The position numbers and the translations under genes are program-made. A stretch of 64,000 bases of DNA, from the NCBI GenBank assembly GCA_014281115.1, contig JACONQ010000016.1, positions 62,001 to 126,000 on the forward strand, in the 5' to 3' direction. The DNA comes from Laburnicola sp. R22_1. Taxonomy: Eukaryota; Ascomycota; Dothideomycetes; Pleosporales; Didymosphaeriaceae. The notes under the pieces were generated by a model, which was given only the letters and a program-made list of their open reading frames with translations, searched no databases and was not told the origin of the DNA. Below, piece after piece: positions 44,782 through 57,322 of the stretch (the stretch's first letter is position 1; each line of letters begins with the position of its first letter).

Positions 44782-45180
44782 AAAGAGACAGCATTGCCTC
44801 TGGTAGCCAAAGAGACCGACTTTGCATAGCCCTGCGTGCTGCGAGGTTCTTGTAACATAAACACATGTATCTGTACACCAAGCGACGACGTAGGTACGAT
44901 ATAGAATAGGATAGGATACTAGTATTTTTGCCTCACTTTCCAAGCGGGCATATGTACCATACCATACGGACATACATAGCAGCATCCATGTATACATACT
45001 TCTGTCGCCCCATCATTCATCCAAAGCAGCACGCTTCATTCATCCGGACGGGTATCCTCCGCCAAACATTTCATAACTACTTTTTCCAAATCCTTAAAAG
45101 AGAGAAAAAAACGCCGTCGCTATGCAATCCCAACATCCCTCCATCCCTTCCTCATACTACCCACCCGTCCATCTACCCAT

Positions 45181-46899
45181 CTACCTCTCCCCACCCTCCC
45201 CATCCCCACCCTCCACCCCGCCCGCACCACTACTAGCAGCCAACATATCCAGCATCCCTCTCACCCCCCACGCCTGCTGACTCGCCTCGATAAGCTCCAG
45301 CACCCTCTGCTTCAACTGGTCGAACAAGGTGTCGACCTCCTCGCTGCGGCCGAGCTGGTCGGCATACAAATCGAGGACGACGAGGGCGACGTCGGTCGTC
45401 AGGCGGGTGATTCGGTAGTCGGGGAGGTGTTTGATGAGCCAGCGGAGGATGGGCTGGAGGGTGATTTCGTCGCGGTTGGTGAGGGCGGCGGGGAGGGCGC
45501 TGCGGTGGCGGAGGGTGGTGAGGACAGTGATGCTGTGGAGGCGGGCGGTGGGGCCCTGTTTTGTTTGTGGTGTTAGTATCGTACTACGCGTGCTTTGGGA
45601 GTGATTGATTCAGCGTACCTTTTGTTGCAGCACGATATCTAGCGCTTTTGCATACTGGCCTGTCCGCAGGGGCGTCGCCCAGGGCAAGTTTGCGCGTACA
45701 GTACCCCGTGCGTTGGGGTCGATGACAATGTCTGCGCCTTCGCCTGTGAAGTCGCGCCCTCGGAGGTTCTTCGCCCACCCCTTGCCGCGCTTCCGTTTCT
45801 TCGCGCGGTCGTATTCTTCGATTTTGCCTTCCATGAGGGCTTTCATTTCCTTCTCGCGTTCGCGCGCGAGGGCTTTTTGTTCGCCTGAGAGCCGCGTTTT
45901 GATGGATAGGAGGCCGGATTGCATGCCGATTGCGATGTGTTTGTCTTCGGTTTGCGAGGGGATGACGCTGAGGGAGAGGATGGGCGACGGGTATTTCATG
46001 CCGGCTACGACGTTCCAGCCTGTGGTTTCGAAGACTTTGACGTGGCCGTCGAGGGCGCCGGAGAGGAGGCGCTCGCCGTTGTTGGCGAACGAAAGACATG
46101 CGACGGTCTTTTGGTGGTTGCGGAGGAGATGCATGGGCTTTGCGGCGACGACGTCGAGCACGCTGATGGTGTTGTCGCTCGTGGCTAGGACGGCGGTCCC
46201 GGATGGCATGGGGAGAACGGTTTCGACGGGTGCGGCGTGCTTGAAGACCATGACTGCCTTGCCTCCTGCTCGAGAGTCCCACAGTCGCACCGTCTGGTCA
46301 TAACTCCCCGATACCAAGAGTCCGCTCTGCGCAGGCATAAACGCTCCGCAGCGCACGTAGTCCTGGTGCCCGTCAAACTTGGTTATACTCTTGTCGCTCG
46401 GCAGGTCCCACAGCCGCACTGTGCGGTCGTCAGAGCAGCTCATCAGGCTGGTGAGCTCGGCCGGGTTCCACTGCGTCACCCACACGGGCTGCTTGTGCTC
46501 TTTCCATGTCTTCAGGATGGCGCGGCTTTGCAAGTCGAAGGCTTGTATCGTCCCGCTGTCGCCGCCCGCAACGACTATCCGCCCATCCCGCCGTATGTTC
46601 CCCGAATGCGCAATGTCATCGACGCCGAATCTGGTGATGTTTTTGACCACTTTGCGCGTCTTGGAGGAGAAGATTTGCACCCGCGAGCCCGTGGTGACGG
46701 CGAAGAGGTCTTGCGCCGGGGTGAGAAGGTTCGAGGCAGGGCGCGGTGGTATCGAGATGTGCGTTATGGGCGACGAGTGCTGCGATGGGTCGAGGCGGAG
46801 CTCCGAGGCGAAGGCACTCCAGTACTTTTGCTCGGATGTGAGGGTCGAGGGGCCCTTTGGCAGCTTGATGGGCTGCAGAGGCTGCACTTCGGCGGCCAT
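45181..46899 (-). CDS. utp15: UTP15, U3 snoRNP (t-UTP) WD40 protein
   Basis: Exon 1 (46899-45619) and exon 2 (45555-45181) are separated by a 63-base intron (GTACGC...ACTAACAC...CAG) and encode 551 residues. Seven WD40 repeats span about 45-320: 'SLMSCSDDRTVRLWDLPSDK', 'GLLVSGSYDQTVRLWDSRAG', 'RLLSGALDGHVKVFETTGWN'. A basic linker (RAKKRKRGKGWAKNLRGRD) follows. The C-terminal UTP15_C domain is helical (VDTLFDQLKQRVLELIEASQ) and ends in a Gly-rich tail. UTP15 belongs to the t-UTP/UTP-A subcomplex of the small-subunit processome, needed for pre-18S rRNA transcription and processing in the nucleolus. It is convergent with the uL22m gene, with only 399 bases between stops. Confidence 0.93.
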
Positions 46900-47402
46900 T
46901 GTGGGCGGTTCAGTGTGCGGGCGCCGTCAATCTCGTCGTCGCTGTGGGCGAAGTTCAGTGTTTGCGCCCGAACTTTTTGTGGTGGAAGGTGCGCTATCGG
47001 CTTTCGGGCTAGCGCGCCTTCCCCGCCCGCTCGAGTGCCGTCGTGGTGTTTCTGCGCGCGCTGATGGAACTGCGTGCCGTCTCAAACCTCGGTTTCTTTT
47101 TGCGCAGACTCACTACAATCATCTTTCCGCATAACATCGGCACGGAAACGGTGTCGTAGAGTAGCCAATTCCAAATCCCGGCTAGTGCAATAAACACAGC
47201 CTGGCAGCGACGATCCCCGCACCTTCTTCATCAGCGCGCACACGCCTCCTCAGCTCATCAACGGCCTCAGAGTTGCCTCCACGTCCTGCTTCCTATCATG
47301 AGACAGTTAACAACGCACCTTTGTTCCCTTGTTTCCGGAACCAACCGTCTTTTTTAGCAAGCCATTTGAAGCCACTTCCGCTCCGTCTGGTCTCCCGGCG
47401 CC

Positions 47403-50062
47403 ATGGCAGGCGCATCGGTCGACAACCTGGATGAGTTCTTCGACTTCGCCCAGTTGGAGAGAGATGGCGTCGTCCATAGCGCTTTACACCAATATGGATC
47501 GATTGAACAGACCATGGACCTACAAGGGCCCGATGTCGCTATGGACTGGCAGCCTACTTCCCCAGGGAATCTGGGAGCATTGACTACCTTGCCGTCCGGA
47601 CTCTCAAACGACGCATCCGAACCACCACCGCCCAATCTGAACTATGTGGAGCCGACGCCAGCCATGACTGAAAACATGCCTGCACAACCACAACTGGCCA
47701 TGGACGACCTGGACGGAGTACCATCTGACACCTGGCAGCATTATCCTGTGCCACAGGAAGGAGATGTCATTATGCTAAATCAGGGAGTAGACGCATCTAC
47801 TAGACCGCAAAGGAGCTCCACCATCGTGTGGAAGCCTGCCTCGGCTAAGCGGAAAGGTCCTTCCACTCGCATACCGGTGGAAGCGAGACAGATGCTCGAG
47901 GAAGAATTTGCTGCTAACCCGTATCCATGCTCCTGGGAGATAGACATCATCGCCCACCAGGCGAACTTGGATGTGAAGAGGGTTCGTAATTGGTACAACA
48001 ATACACGGGCTCGCAAGAAGCCCGGACCGCCTGGTGGGTTGTATATTGTTTCTTCGCGGATGATCCCTTTTGCTCATATGTTTCAGCCCAGTCTGAACCT
48101 GTCCTACCACGGCCCAACGAGAGTACCTGCTCGCTTGCTTCAAAGCTTTCCAGGGATAGCCTTGAAGCACTGGACAAGCAGGCCGACGAAGCAGTTCAAC
48201 CGCCTCAACCTCCTCTGGCTGTATTTCTTGCGCAGTCCTATCAGGAAGAAGCTGTACCTTACTCGAGTATTCAAGCCGCAATAGACAATGGGACCATTAG
48301 TGACGATGGCGACTTTCTAATCGACGCGTCTTCCGGCTCACGTGTGGGCAGATCCGGGTCGATCATTACCTCTGCTACTTCTTCCGACGGGACAGCGCCG
48401 ACTACATACAGTAGTGGTAGCAACATGTCGTCATTTGGACGGAACAGAAGACGTGGGCGTCGACGGATGGAATGGAAACAATCCCCATATACTAGGACAA
48501 AGTTCAACGGCCTGAACAGTGCTGGTGTTCAGGAAGAGAACCTTCCGTTTTCTTGCACGTTCTGTCCCCGCGCCTTCAAGACGAAATACGAATGGGTCCG
48601 TCATGAGGACTCGGTCCACGCCCTTCGCACAACATGGATTTGTTGCGACAACAAGAACGCGCCGCTTCTATCCTGCCCTTTTTGCGGCCAGATGCGTCCC
48701 GATGAGTATCATATGGCCAGCCATAAATACCAACAGTGTCGGAACAAACCCGAATCGCAGCGTACATTTTATCGTCGGGACCATTTCATACAGCACTTAC
48801 ACCACGTCCACTATGTGAACGTCAAGCATCCGTCAGCCCGTCTTGGTTGTCAAGCCCGCCTACTTGATAGTGAAGGCGGCAACTTTGGGTGTAAAGCTCT
48901 TGTAATCAAGTGGAGAAGGTTTGGTGCGCCCATCAAAGCCGACGATCCCATGTTACACTGTGGTAAGTTTCGATGCTCGAAACGTACACTATACTTAGGT
49001 CTACTTCTTATACTGACTTGGACAGGGTTTTGTGGAAAACGTTCCCCGGATTGGAGTGAGCGCTGCGAACATGTCGCTGAGCACATGGCGGCAGGCGAGT
49101 GGGACCGATCCGCTTGGTGGGCAGAACGGCTGGAAAATCACTTGGAGAACCTCTGCCTGCCTGGAGCTGCAGGACCGTTCCGTTGCCGCTACTGTCGGAA
49201 AGTCTTTGAAAACAACGACGCCATGAACAAACATTCTCATTGTCGTGTCTGGAGCTGCCGGTTTCTCCGGTCATTTGACGATGTCGCTGCTGAGAACGCA
49301 GGACCTCCGCTGTGTCATCAGTTTCCGTCACCAAAAGCCCACCACTGCCATCTGTGCGGTGCTGGGTACAGATCATTCCATGTCGAGCACGCTCAGCATT
49401 ATCACCGTTACCGCCAGTGTGAACAGACCTTGTATACATCCGAGGAAGAGTTTCTGCAGCATATGCATGAAAGTCACGGCGCATCTCAACCTCAGCTCCT
49501 TCAAGGTAATTCTATACTTGAGCAGAACTTCTCTAGGAACAAGGGCGCTTCGTTTGAGCCTCTTCAACTGAATGAGATTATGCAAGGCTGCCGCGTTGGA
49601 GAGCCAACGGCTTCCTTTGTTGATCCAACCGCAGCCGAACAGGCGGTCTCCTCAGCCTCACCGACTGAAGCCAGCCCAGGACGGAAAACAAGACCGTCAA
49701 CACCTCCAACCAAGAAGGCACATGAGCCCGCGACAAGCACTGGTCGCAAGCCGACTAAAGCGCAGCGCCAGCGTGCTGATAGCGCGGCTTCCAAGGCTGC
49801 CTCGCAAGGTCCGCGATTCTTTCGTCTCAGCCCTCTCGTGCCTTTTCTGTCTTCTCGCATCTATTATCTGCGCAGTGCGATACCGGTCAGCCTGTTCCCG
49901 GATGGCAAGGTGGTGCTTGAGGAGGTACCGAAGAGCTATGTGGCTTCGCTTGTCATGAGTTCTGGCTTGGTGGGAATGGCCGGTGTGCGAATTCCTGTCA
50001 ATATGAAAAGAGAGGGGGCCAAGGGCCCGGTTGAATTTACAATGGACGAAGAGGATGATTAG
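47403..50062 (+). CDS. Homeobox (TALE-like) plus C2H2 zinc-finger transcription factor
   Basis: Exons 47403-48033, 48087-48962 and 49026-50062 join in phase to 847 residues. Introns are 53 bases (GTGGGT...TTTCAG) and 63 bases (GTAAGT...ACTGAC...CAG). A homeobox_KN domain lies at about 160-207, with the recognition helix 'DVKRVRNWYNNTRARKK', where WYNN replaces the usual WFxN. The C-terminal half carries scattered C2H2-like fingers: 'SCTFCPRAFKTKYEWVRHED', 'SCPFCGQMRP', 'HCGFCGKRSPDWSERCEHVA', 'RCRYCRKVFENNDAMNKH' and 'HCHLCGAGYRSFHVEHAQHY'. Homeobox-C2H2 proteins are a known fungal regulator class often tied to development. The C-terminus contains a KxxR-rich low-complexity segment (about 715-765). 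DNA targets unknown. Divergent from UTP15, 503 bases apart. Confidence 0.88.
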
Positions 50063-50439
50063 GAGGATGTCTATACCGTTCGTTTGGGTTATTCGAAAAC
50101 TGCTGAGGACTGTGGAGCGCGAGTGACACCGAATGCCCACATTTTATTAAATCAGGGCATCGAGTGGCGTGGTTGTGTACAGCTCGTCTTTATATGAGAC
50201 TGAGTATAATTCTGGAGGTATCTCGACCGTTGAAATGTCGGTGTGTCGTGGTCTGAAACCGTGAAACGATCGGAACAATTTGAAACATGTCATCGGCAGA
50301 CGGTCCTTTTTGACGCTAAGATCCACAATTCACCAACGTGGAGCCATCCAAATACCAGAGCGGCGGTCGGCCGTCATCGGAGATTTTCCTTCCACATACT
50401 AGACATGATACAAAGCGGAAATAGGGTCGTGCTACTCGG

Positions 50440-50446
50440 TATATAA
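50440..50446 (+). promoter_or_regulatory. TATA-like element upstream of secreted protein at 50562
   Basis: TATATAA lies 116 bases upstream of the ATG at 50562, within CTCGGTATATAAGTAGC. Confidence 0.5.
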
Positions 50447-50561
50447 GTAGCATCATGACTTCCAACAACAGGTATTCACAGAGACTACCACTCTTCTTAC
50501 CTGAATCGGACCACCACGAATCTTCGTCATTCCACGCACGCAAAAAAAAACATCCATCAAA

Positions 50562-51066
50562 ATGCAAACCTTCGCTCTTCTATCCCTCTTAGCCTTCTCC
50601 GCCAGCGTAACCGCAACCCTCGACCCAGCAACCAGCAACACAAAAGGCAAACACCCCAGCCGCCCCGCCTGCGCTCGTCCGTACCCCCTCTCCCCCCCCA
50701 CACACATCACCCCTGGTACTAACCTCCCCCTCCCCCCCAGCCATCAAGACATCCAAAGCCATCCAAGCAGCAGAATGCTCGCACAACACGCGCACAAACA
50801 AGCAGACCTTTGCCGTCTTCACTACAGACCACCAGTACGACCGAGTCCCCGGGGCGCCGTACGGGACGTGTCAGGCGTATAATTGTGCGGCGGGGACGGG
50901 TATGGCGGCTAGCAAGGACTCGTGGACTTTTTTTTGGAGCGGGGCTGGTGCGGTTGGGCAGGCGAGGGGGGAGGGCGTGGGGTGCATTAGGAGTCCGGAC
51001 GACGGGGTGTGTGGGTGTGAGAATTCAGATGGGACGTTTGTGCCTGGGGGGAGTGGCTGTGTGTAA
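50562..51066 (+). CDS. Small secreted cysteine-rich protein, 8 cysteines
   Basis: Exon 1 (50562-50676) and exon 2 (50741-51066) join across a 64-base intron (GTCCGT...GTACTAACCTC...CCCCAG) to 146 residues. The weak GTCCGT donor is the main doubt; phase is correct. A signal peptide (MQTFALLSLLAFSASVTATL) is followed by a mature part with eight cysteines (RPACA, AECSH, GTCQA, YNCAA, GCIR, VCGC, GCV). Such spacing suggests four disulfides. The 'AVFTTDHQYDRVPGAPYGTC' stretch is not from a family I know. The product is probably extracellular; effector or antimicrobial roles are possible but untested. A TATA-like element lies 116 bases upstream. It is convergent with another small secreted gene (51697-52062). 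Confidence 0.68.
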
Positions 51067-51696
51067 GTGACAGGACTTGGTTGGGGGATGGGGTGAGCGC
51101 GTTGTAGGCAGTGCGGGTCGGTCGTCGGAGAATGGATATGTATGTGTGTATGTGTGCATCGTGGGGCGGATTTTGAGTGGCCTGTCTTTCTTTGCTCGCG
51201 CTGAAATCTCGAAAAGAAAAAAACATCTTGAAGTGAAGAAGGAAGGCGGTGGGTAAATCTGCTGGCTAGCACATCCATGCACTGTCTGGAAGAAGTAATT
51301 GGATAAGAAGCTGGACATGGTCTCGCAATTGCGCGCATCCCAAGGCTAAGAATAAATGCATATGTACATCGTGCGTCCCTCTCTGGAGTTGTCATCATAT
51401 ATGTCCTCGCTCGCACGGAAAGCCCGAAAAAAAGAAAAGAAAAGAAAAGCCCTACTTAGCCACAATATGTAGAAGGTTGAGTGAGTTGATGATAAATGTA
51501 TGTGAATGAATGAATGAATGCATGAACCATAATCCGTCCAACAACCCAGCCCAGCCCAGAATCAAATAGTCCCCCATTTTTTTAACTACCCGCCTAATCA
51601 GAAACCCACCCCCCTGAGGCATCCATTCCCCACCCCGTCCGCGTATCGACACCCATCTAGCATCCATCCATGGTACCCCAACCAAGCGCAAGATAC
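51067..51696. other. Convergent intergenic region, no gene seen
   Basis: These 630 bases lie between the stops of the two small secreted genes. There are AAAAGAAAAG runs near 51428-51448 and AATG repeats near 51504-51520. Both 3' ends should lie here. Confidence 0.5.
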
Positions 51697-52062
51697 CTAG
51701 CACCCCGTCCCAGTTGACAGCCAAGTGCAAGACGGCATGCAGAGCAAGATGATCGTCGAGCCGTCGGGGTTGGCGAAGCAGCGGCTGTATACGATCTCTG
51801 GTGCTGTGATCGAAGCATGAGAGTCAGTACCTTAGTGGTTCGAGAGAAAAAAAGTTGCCCCAAACGGGAGAGTCGCTCCGGGGAGATGTATTTGGTGGGT
51901 TCAAGAGCAGGATGAGGAGAATGGCGTACCTGAGCCGCACGTGCATGATGAGCCGGGAGCTGGGGCGGGCTGGAGGTTGGTCGCTGGTGTGGGTGTGGGT
52001 GTGGCGGCTGCGATAGCTGCACCCAGGAGGGCGGCGAGGGAGAGGGCGAGGGAGAAACGCAT
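51697..52062 (-). CDS. Small secreted cysteine-rich protein, 6 cysteines
   Basis: Exon 1 (52062-51930) and exon 2 (51803-51697) join to 79 residues. The 126-base intron has a GTACGC donor and TACTGACT...ATCACAG acceptor. The signal peptide MRFSLALSLAALLGAAIAAA is followed by a Thr-Pro-Ala linker (TPTPTPATNLQPAPAPG) and a compact domain with six cysteines at about 40, 42, 53, 66, 70 and 79 (SSCTCGS, SRCFANPDGS, LLCMPSCTW, GTGC-stop). Six cysteines in 40 residues imply three disulfides, as in many fungal effectors and antimicrobial peptides. The C-terminal residue is cysteine. I recognise no family. A TATATA element at 52216-52222 is upstream. Confidence 0.68.
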
Positions 52063-52215
52063 TGTGTGGGAAGACGATTGGAGTGGTTGGTTGGTTGGTT
52101 GGTGGGAGTGTTGGTTGAGTATTTCGATCGATCGAGGAGGGTATACAAAGCTATCGTATGGATGAAGTGTTGTAGTTCGAACCGATGCTCCCATCTTCCA
52201 AGATTCCACGCCCCT

Positions 52216-52222
52216 TATATAT
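52216..52222 (-). promoter_or_regulatory. TATA-like element upstream of secreted protein at 52062
   Basis: CTTATATATG lies about 155 bases upstream of the minus-strand ATG at 52062 and reads CATATATAAG on that strand. Confidence 0.45.
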
Positions 52223-55200
52223 GTCTCCCAACGCTATGGTACGTGCGCAAGAATACGGACACAGCACCAAGCTGGGCTGGCTACCTAGTCGGTCGTGCCG
52301 ATATCACCATCCATCGCCGCCTCTTAGCATCGTTGCACTGAATGTTGGCCGGGCAAACGCGCAGCTGGATGGATTCACTGGAACAGGGCAGGGACCGGAG
52401 CAGAGCAGGCCCAGATATTCCCAATCGGAGCACCGAGTCGAAACGTCACGCTTGTCTGGGCGATGATTCGTGTATAGAAGGCACCATTGTCAGCGCTAAC
52501 TACAGTCGGTGTATGCTTGATGCGCACAGCTCGTCGACGCTAGCTGGACGGTGATGTAGGTTGTACTACATACTACATGCTTTGAACGGGATTTGCGGCG
52601 ACGCAGGAAATGGTGGGATTGTTGCAGGGAGGGCTTGGTGGGTAGTGAGTGTCTGACTAGAAACACGAATGTTCCTACTATGGTTCACGTCTTGTATTTG
52701 AGAAACCAGCAGTGCGTGCGTCGTTGGCATGGCGGTCATCAATCCCACCATCTCACTGCCTACGCGAAGCGATAGGAAAAGAGGCCAATGCTCTCGCTCT
52801 CGCTTTTGGTTTTGGTTTTGGTTTTCCTACATAATAGCGTCCGCCTGCATTTCATAACGGGTTGGAACTTTCTCTCAGTGGCGTAGGACATTCATACCTA
52901 GGCGAAATCATTCCAACGGGGGACGATGGATGCGCTCACGCCACGTGCTGGCGTTTGGGGTATCCAGCCTCTCACTGACTATCGAGAATCTGTTGAGGTC
53001 GTACAACGCCCGGGCTAACAAGTCGGAACCCAAGCTGAGTGGGAAACTTTTTCGAGCCCCAAATCTAGGTCCTAGTCTTGTTACACCACATGCCGTCTCC
53101 CCTACATACTCCGATAAGGTACATGGAAATCGAACGGTGATATGGCGAGCGTAGAGATCCGACAAACGCTGTTTCGTGCCGTCTGTTTCTTGGATCGGAT
53201 CGATCGGAGTGATGGGAGGCTGCTCGATGGCGCGCCGTCATACGGGGTCAACGTTTTGTCCCGTACCTAGCCTGTCTTACGTTCCATGTCCCAGCCCCAG
53301 CCGTTTCCGCCCCTGCATCCTTCCACGCCACAATCCCGCGTACAGGCCCGTGCGAGTGCTGAGTCGAGCATTTCGATATAGGCATCGTAGACCCTGGTTC
53401 GTGTGCCGTTGCCCGGCCGTTTGTATAGGTAGGTGCCTGCGTTAGCTACCTAGCGATAATGTTTACCACGGTTGATGTCTGCATGATCGGTGATGGTTGA
53501 AAACAGATGATAAATGAGAATTAATTCGACGAGGAGTGAAAACTCATAGACCAATGCCCGCTATACTGTCTGGTTGATCGCGCGCGGGTATTCGAGGTCA
53601 GTGTCGATTTGCACCTCGCCCCTCGCTGCTGCATTGTCCCCATGTCTAAACCCGCCTGCAGGTGGCATTACGTTTTCCGCTCTCCGAACTCCTACAAAGG
53701 ATTTGCGCGGCACAAGTGTATCTTCAATCTTCTCTCTGGGACAATGAAGCCAAAATCTTGTAAATGAGTTTTCTTCGGAGACGGCGACGACACGGAACGG
53801 GACGGGACGGGTGAGGCTGCCCATACATGCCACACATGTGCTTCAGAAAGAGCACCACTATGACTCTTTCCCGTTGTCCCGTCTTCCTTGCGTACCAGAT
53901 TGCTTTGCCGTAGATGATCTTGCTATCTCGACCGCTTGGTACATGTCAATCGTATTAGACGGGCAAACGATGCATACATGGAGGGAGCTCGAGCGAGGGT
54001 TACATCAAACGATACCAAACGCAGACTCTATAAGGTCTACATTCGGGCATCAATAGTACTAGGTGTGCTAGGATGATGTTAGAATGCAGACAGACGGTCA
54101 AGAACCTTGAAGCTCGGGGGTACGCTTGGTTTACAGTGGAGAAAAAGGCACCCTTACAAGGCATTGGTAGTGAGAGACGCAGTTTACTGCCGGACTCGAG
54201 CTATGAAGTCGTGGATGAACAGCGTGCTATGCATGTAGAGAAGGTAGAATGTAACCACGTATCAAACAATGTACCGCTAGAAGCGCACTGGTACATTTTC
54301 TGTAAGAATATTATCTCCAATACTACATCAGGCTACCCGACAATCACACTGTTGAGATATTATCCACGCAACGTACCATACTAGCGCTTGCGTCTCCTAC
54401 GTCACATTTCACTGTCTGTGTAATCGAGCTGTAGACGTACCGAAGAAGTCCAGTGTCTGTGACTGCGAAGTTGATCTAGATGTGATTGGATTGGTGCCTG
54501 TTATCAATGACCATTGCCATGACTTCTTATTACTGTTGTCTGAAGCAAATATATGATAATGGAAACACTAAACTGCATACGGTGCATCTCACGCACGTAC
54601 CATTCGTCTAGGATAAGTTGGTGATTGTGGAATCGCGCAGCCTAACCCACAACGCGAATATGTATGAGAGTTCGACTATTGTGCTGTCTTGACGCATGAT
54701 GGGCGTGTAAACCGGTGAAAGCAACCATGGAGTCGGAACACATTCGGATGCTCTAATCTCTATTAAACAAGGCGGCTCAGTACACAGTAAGCGTTTGAAA
54801 CTGGCTTTAAAAAATTGTCATGTCTGATTTCATAATCTGTTTATAACCAAGGGCCTCGAGAGGAAGTCATTAATAGTTAAGAGTATCAATCAGGGTGAAT
54901 AAGTTTGTGTGCACAAAAAGCCCATGCATTCAATTACGAGGGACGCACAACTCCTCTATCTAAGAAATAACTTGAAATCATTCATACATTCATTCAGGCC
55001 CTACACACACTCCTTGGAACACAGATTTTGAACTTCCCGTCTAAATTCTTTGTCCAACAATGTCACTCCACCCCATTAATCACTCTATCCTCCACCAACC
55101 CTCCTTACATCCCCTGATTCGCGAAAACCTCACGCTTCCAAATCACGCCCATATTGCTCCCCTCTTCCCCCTCACCAGACTAAAACTTCAACGGCGCAGT

Positions 55201-57322
55201 CGGGCGGGTTTATGAATCTGCCGCTGCAGCACATGCAGCTCATGCGGAGTAAGGGTATAGCTGCGCATAATGTACGCAAGGCGGAGAAGTTTATGTTTGA
55301 TGAGGAGGATTGTTCGACGAGGGGGCTTTTTAGGGTTATGCTGGTTGAGGTGATGGAGGGGCAGATGCGGGGGCGATTGAAGGTGCTGTGCTAGGTCTTA
55401 AGAGCTGATTCGAATCTGAAAAAGGTTACCTAAGGTAGGTCTGACTATAAACGGATATGAAAGATTGAATTGAAGGGTTCTTGAGGAGAGGCTTGCGTTT
55501 TAAGAAGTGAGGAAAGAAAATATGAAGAGTTTGAATTTCTCTCGAATGCGGCGATGAGGGGAGTATTGTCAGGTTGGCTACCGAAGCGGACAGGTCGAGG
55601 TCAACGAGGATGGTTGTGTTTCGCGTGGACAGGAAGCGTTTGTTGAATTGGTCATAATGCACGACGCTGGTGCTGCAGTGTTGTGGGAGGCAATGTTGCA
55701 TGACCTTGCTGTACTAGCTAACGGTCGGCTTGGTGGAGTTGAATTTGTTTGGTAAGGTGTATATAAGGCTGTGGACGACGGCGTTGCTATCAAAGAAAGT
55801 TTCCGTGGTCCAGATAAAGGGAGTTCTTGGACTTTAGCGATGGTGGACTTGTGGAGAAAGCTAGTGGCGTCTAGGTAGAGGGCGTCGTTGAGAGGATGCT
55901 AAACGGCACGGGTGGATGCCTGCCGTCTCTTTGATTGTGGGAATGATGACCGCAGGATGACGGGAGTGCTCTTGAACTTCCCGCGTAAATGCGCTAGATT
56001 GAAGCGTACCCTGAGTCCAGAACATGTTCGAAAGTATCTCGGTCTACAACAACCCGAAACAGTGCGTTAAAGTTTTGACCTCGAATGCTCGCGCATGTAC
56101 GAAGAATCCGGCCGTCGCTCATCTATAACACCTGACAATCAGAAATAAGGTGACTGTCGTAAAAGCTTCAAGGTTGCATGTCACAGCAAACTGAAATTTT
56201 GCGTTGCGTTATCACTTGCCATGCCTGCACGGGCGTGATCTCGCCCTCATCCAACTCGAGCCTCTGCGAGCGTTCAAATGTTCAAACAAATTCTTGGGCT
56301 CAACTGCAGGAACCGTCCACTTTGCATCGGATGGGTCGGCGGGATCATGAGAGAATGAGTGTGGTCGCATCACTGTCGGGCTGAGGAGCATGGTTTGATA
56401 TCCGTTCACCAGGCTCAAGTGACCCCAGGCTCTGAAGACTCGGCGCTATGATGGTGGAGACAAGGCTCAAACACGAAATCGATTGGAGCTTGGCTTGAGT
56501 AACGTTGGCGCTTAGTGTAAATGTGTAGGGCCAAGGATACGGTTGTGATTCGTCACTGAGAGGTGGATTGACCTGACATCTGGAGTAGCGCGAGTTTGCG
56601 TTGCATCATTTAGGGGCTTTGTCGAAGCCAGTCGGTTGTTTTTCGGGAAATCTTTTTGATACATCGCAGCAAGACCGTAGTTGCGAGCTCTTACAGTGAA
56701 TGCAGGGTTGGTGCACACACTTACCATTATGACAGGCAGCATGTTCCTGGCGAGGCTGCTTTAACTGTTCTTCTATGGCTTTAACGTCTGAGGGTGCACT
56801 CGCTTGTGCGCTCTGCGAACTTTTTCGCTGCGCCGCTCGTACTTGTTGTTGTCGGTATTATCCATAGGGGGCTCATTCACCAATAATGCATACTTCGGAC
56901 TCCAGAAATTCAGTTTTTATGCGGGACTACAGAGAGCCTCAACGTTGAAGAATCTAGATTGCAGCGCCTATTGATGGTTAATTACCTAGGTAGCTACTTG
57001 AACATGGAATCCCTGTCGGTACCTAGGGTATGTTTTACAAACTGACTCACAGCGGAATCCCTGCATAGACCATCAACAAGAAATGACAACAAATAATTGG
57101 AAATGACAACGCATACATCTGGCGGTGTGGCGCGGCGCAACGCTCTGGTTATATCTACGGTGGCGTAGCCTTCCCTTCAGTGTCATATGTAGTCGTATTC
57201 TGCAGTTAATTGTTCGCGAGCCACCCATTGCGGCTTCAGCCCTACGTTCAGGGCCCGCGCAGCCTCGGTAGACCTGCCGATCTATACACCCCTTCAGCCG
57301 CCCAACCAATCTACATACAACC
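52223..57322. other. Gene-poor region of about 5 kb
   Basis: No complete gene could be supported on either strand. The longest frames (54073-54384, 55426-55793, 53176-53445) lack recognisable domains, start context or coherent splicing. A plus-strand stretch of 60 codons at 55212-55394 (MNLPLQHMQLMRSKGIAAHN) and neighbouring fragments up to 55800 read like eroded coding sequence but cannot be assigned. Composition is less skewed than in the transposon block. Confidence 0.45.
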
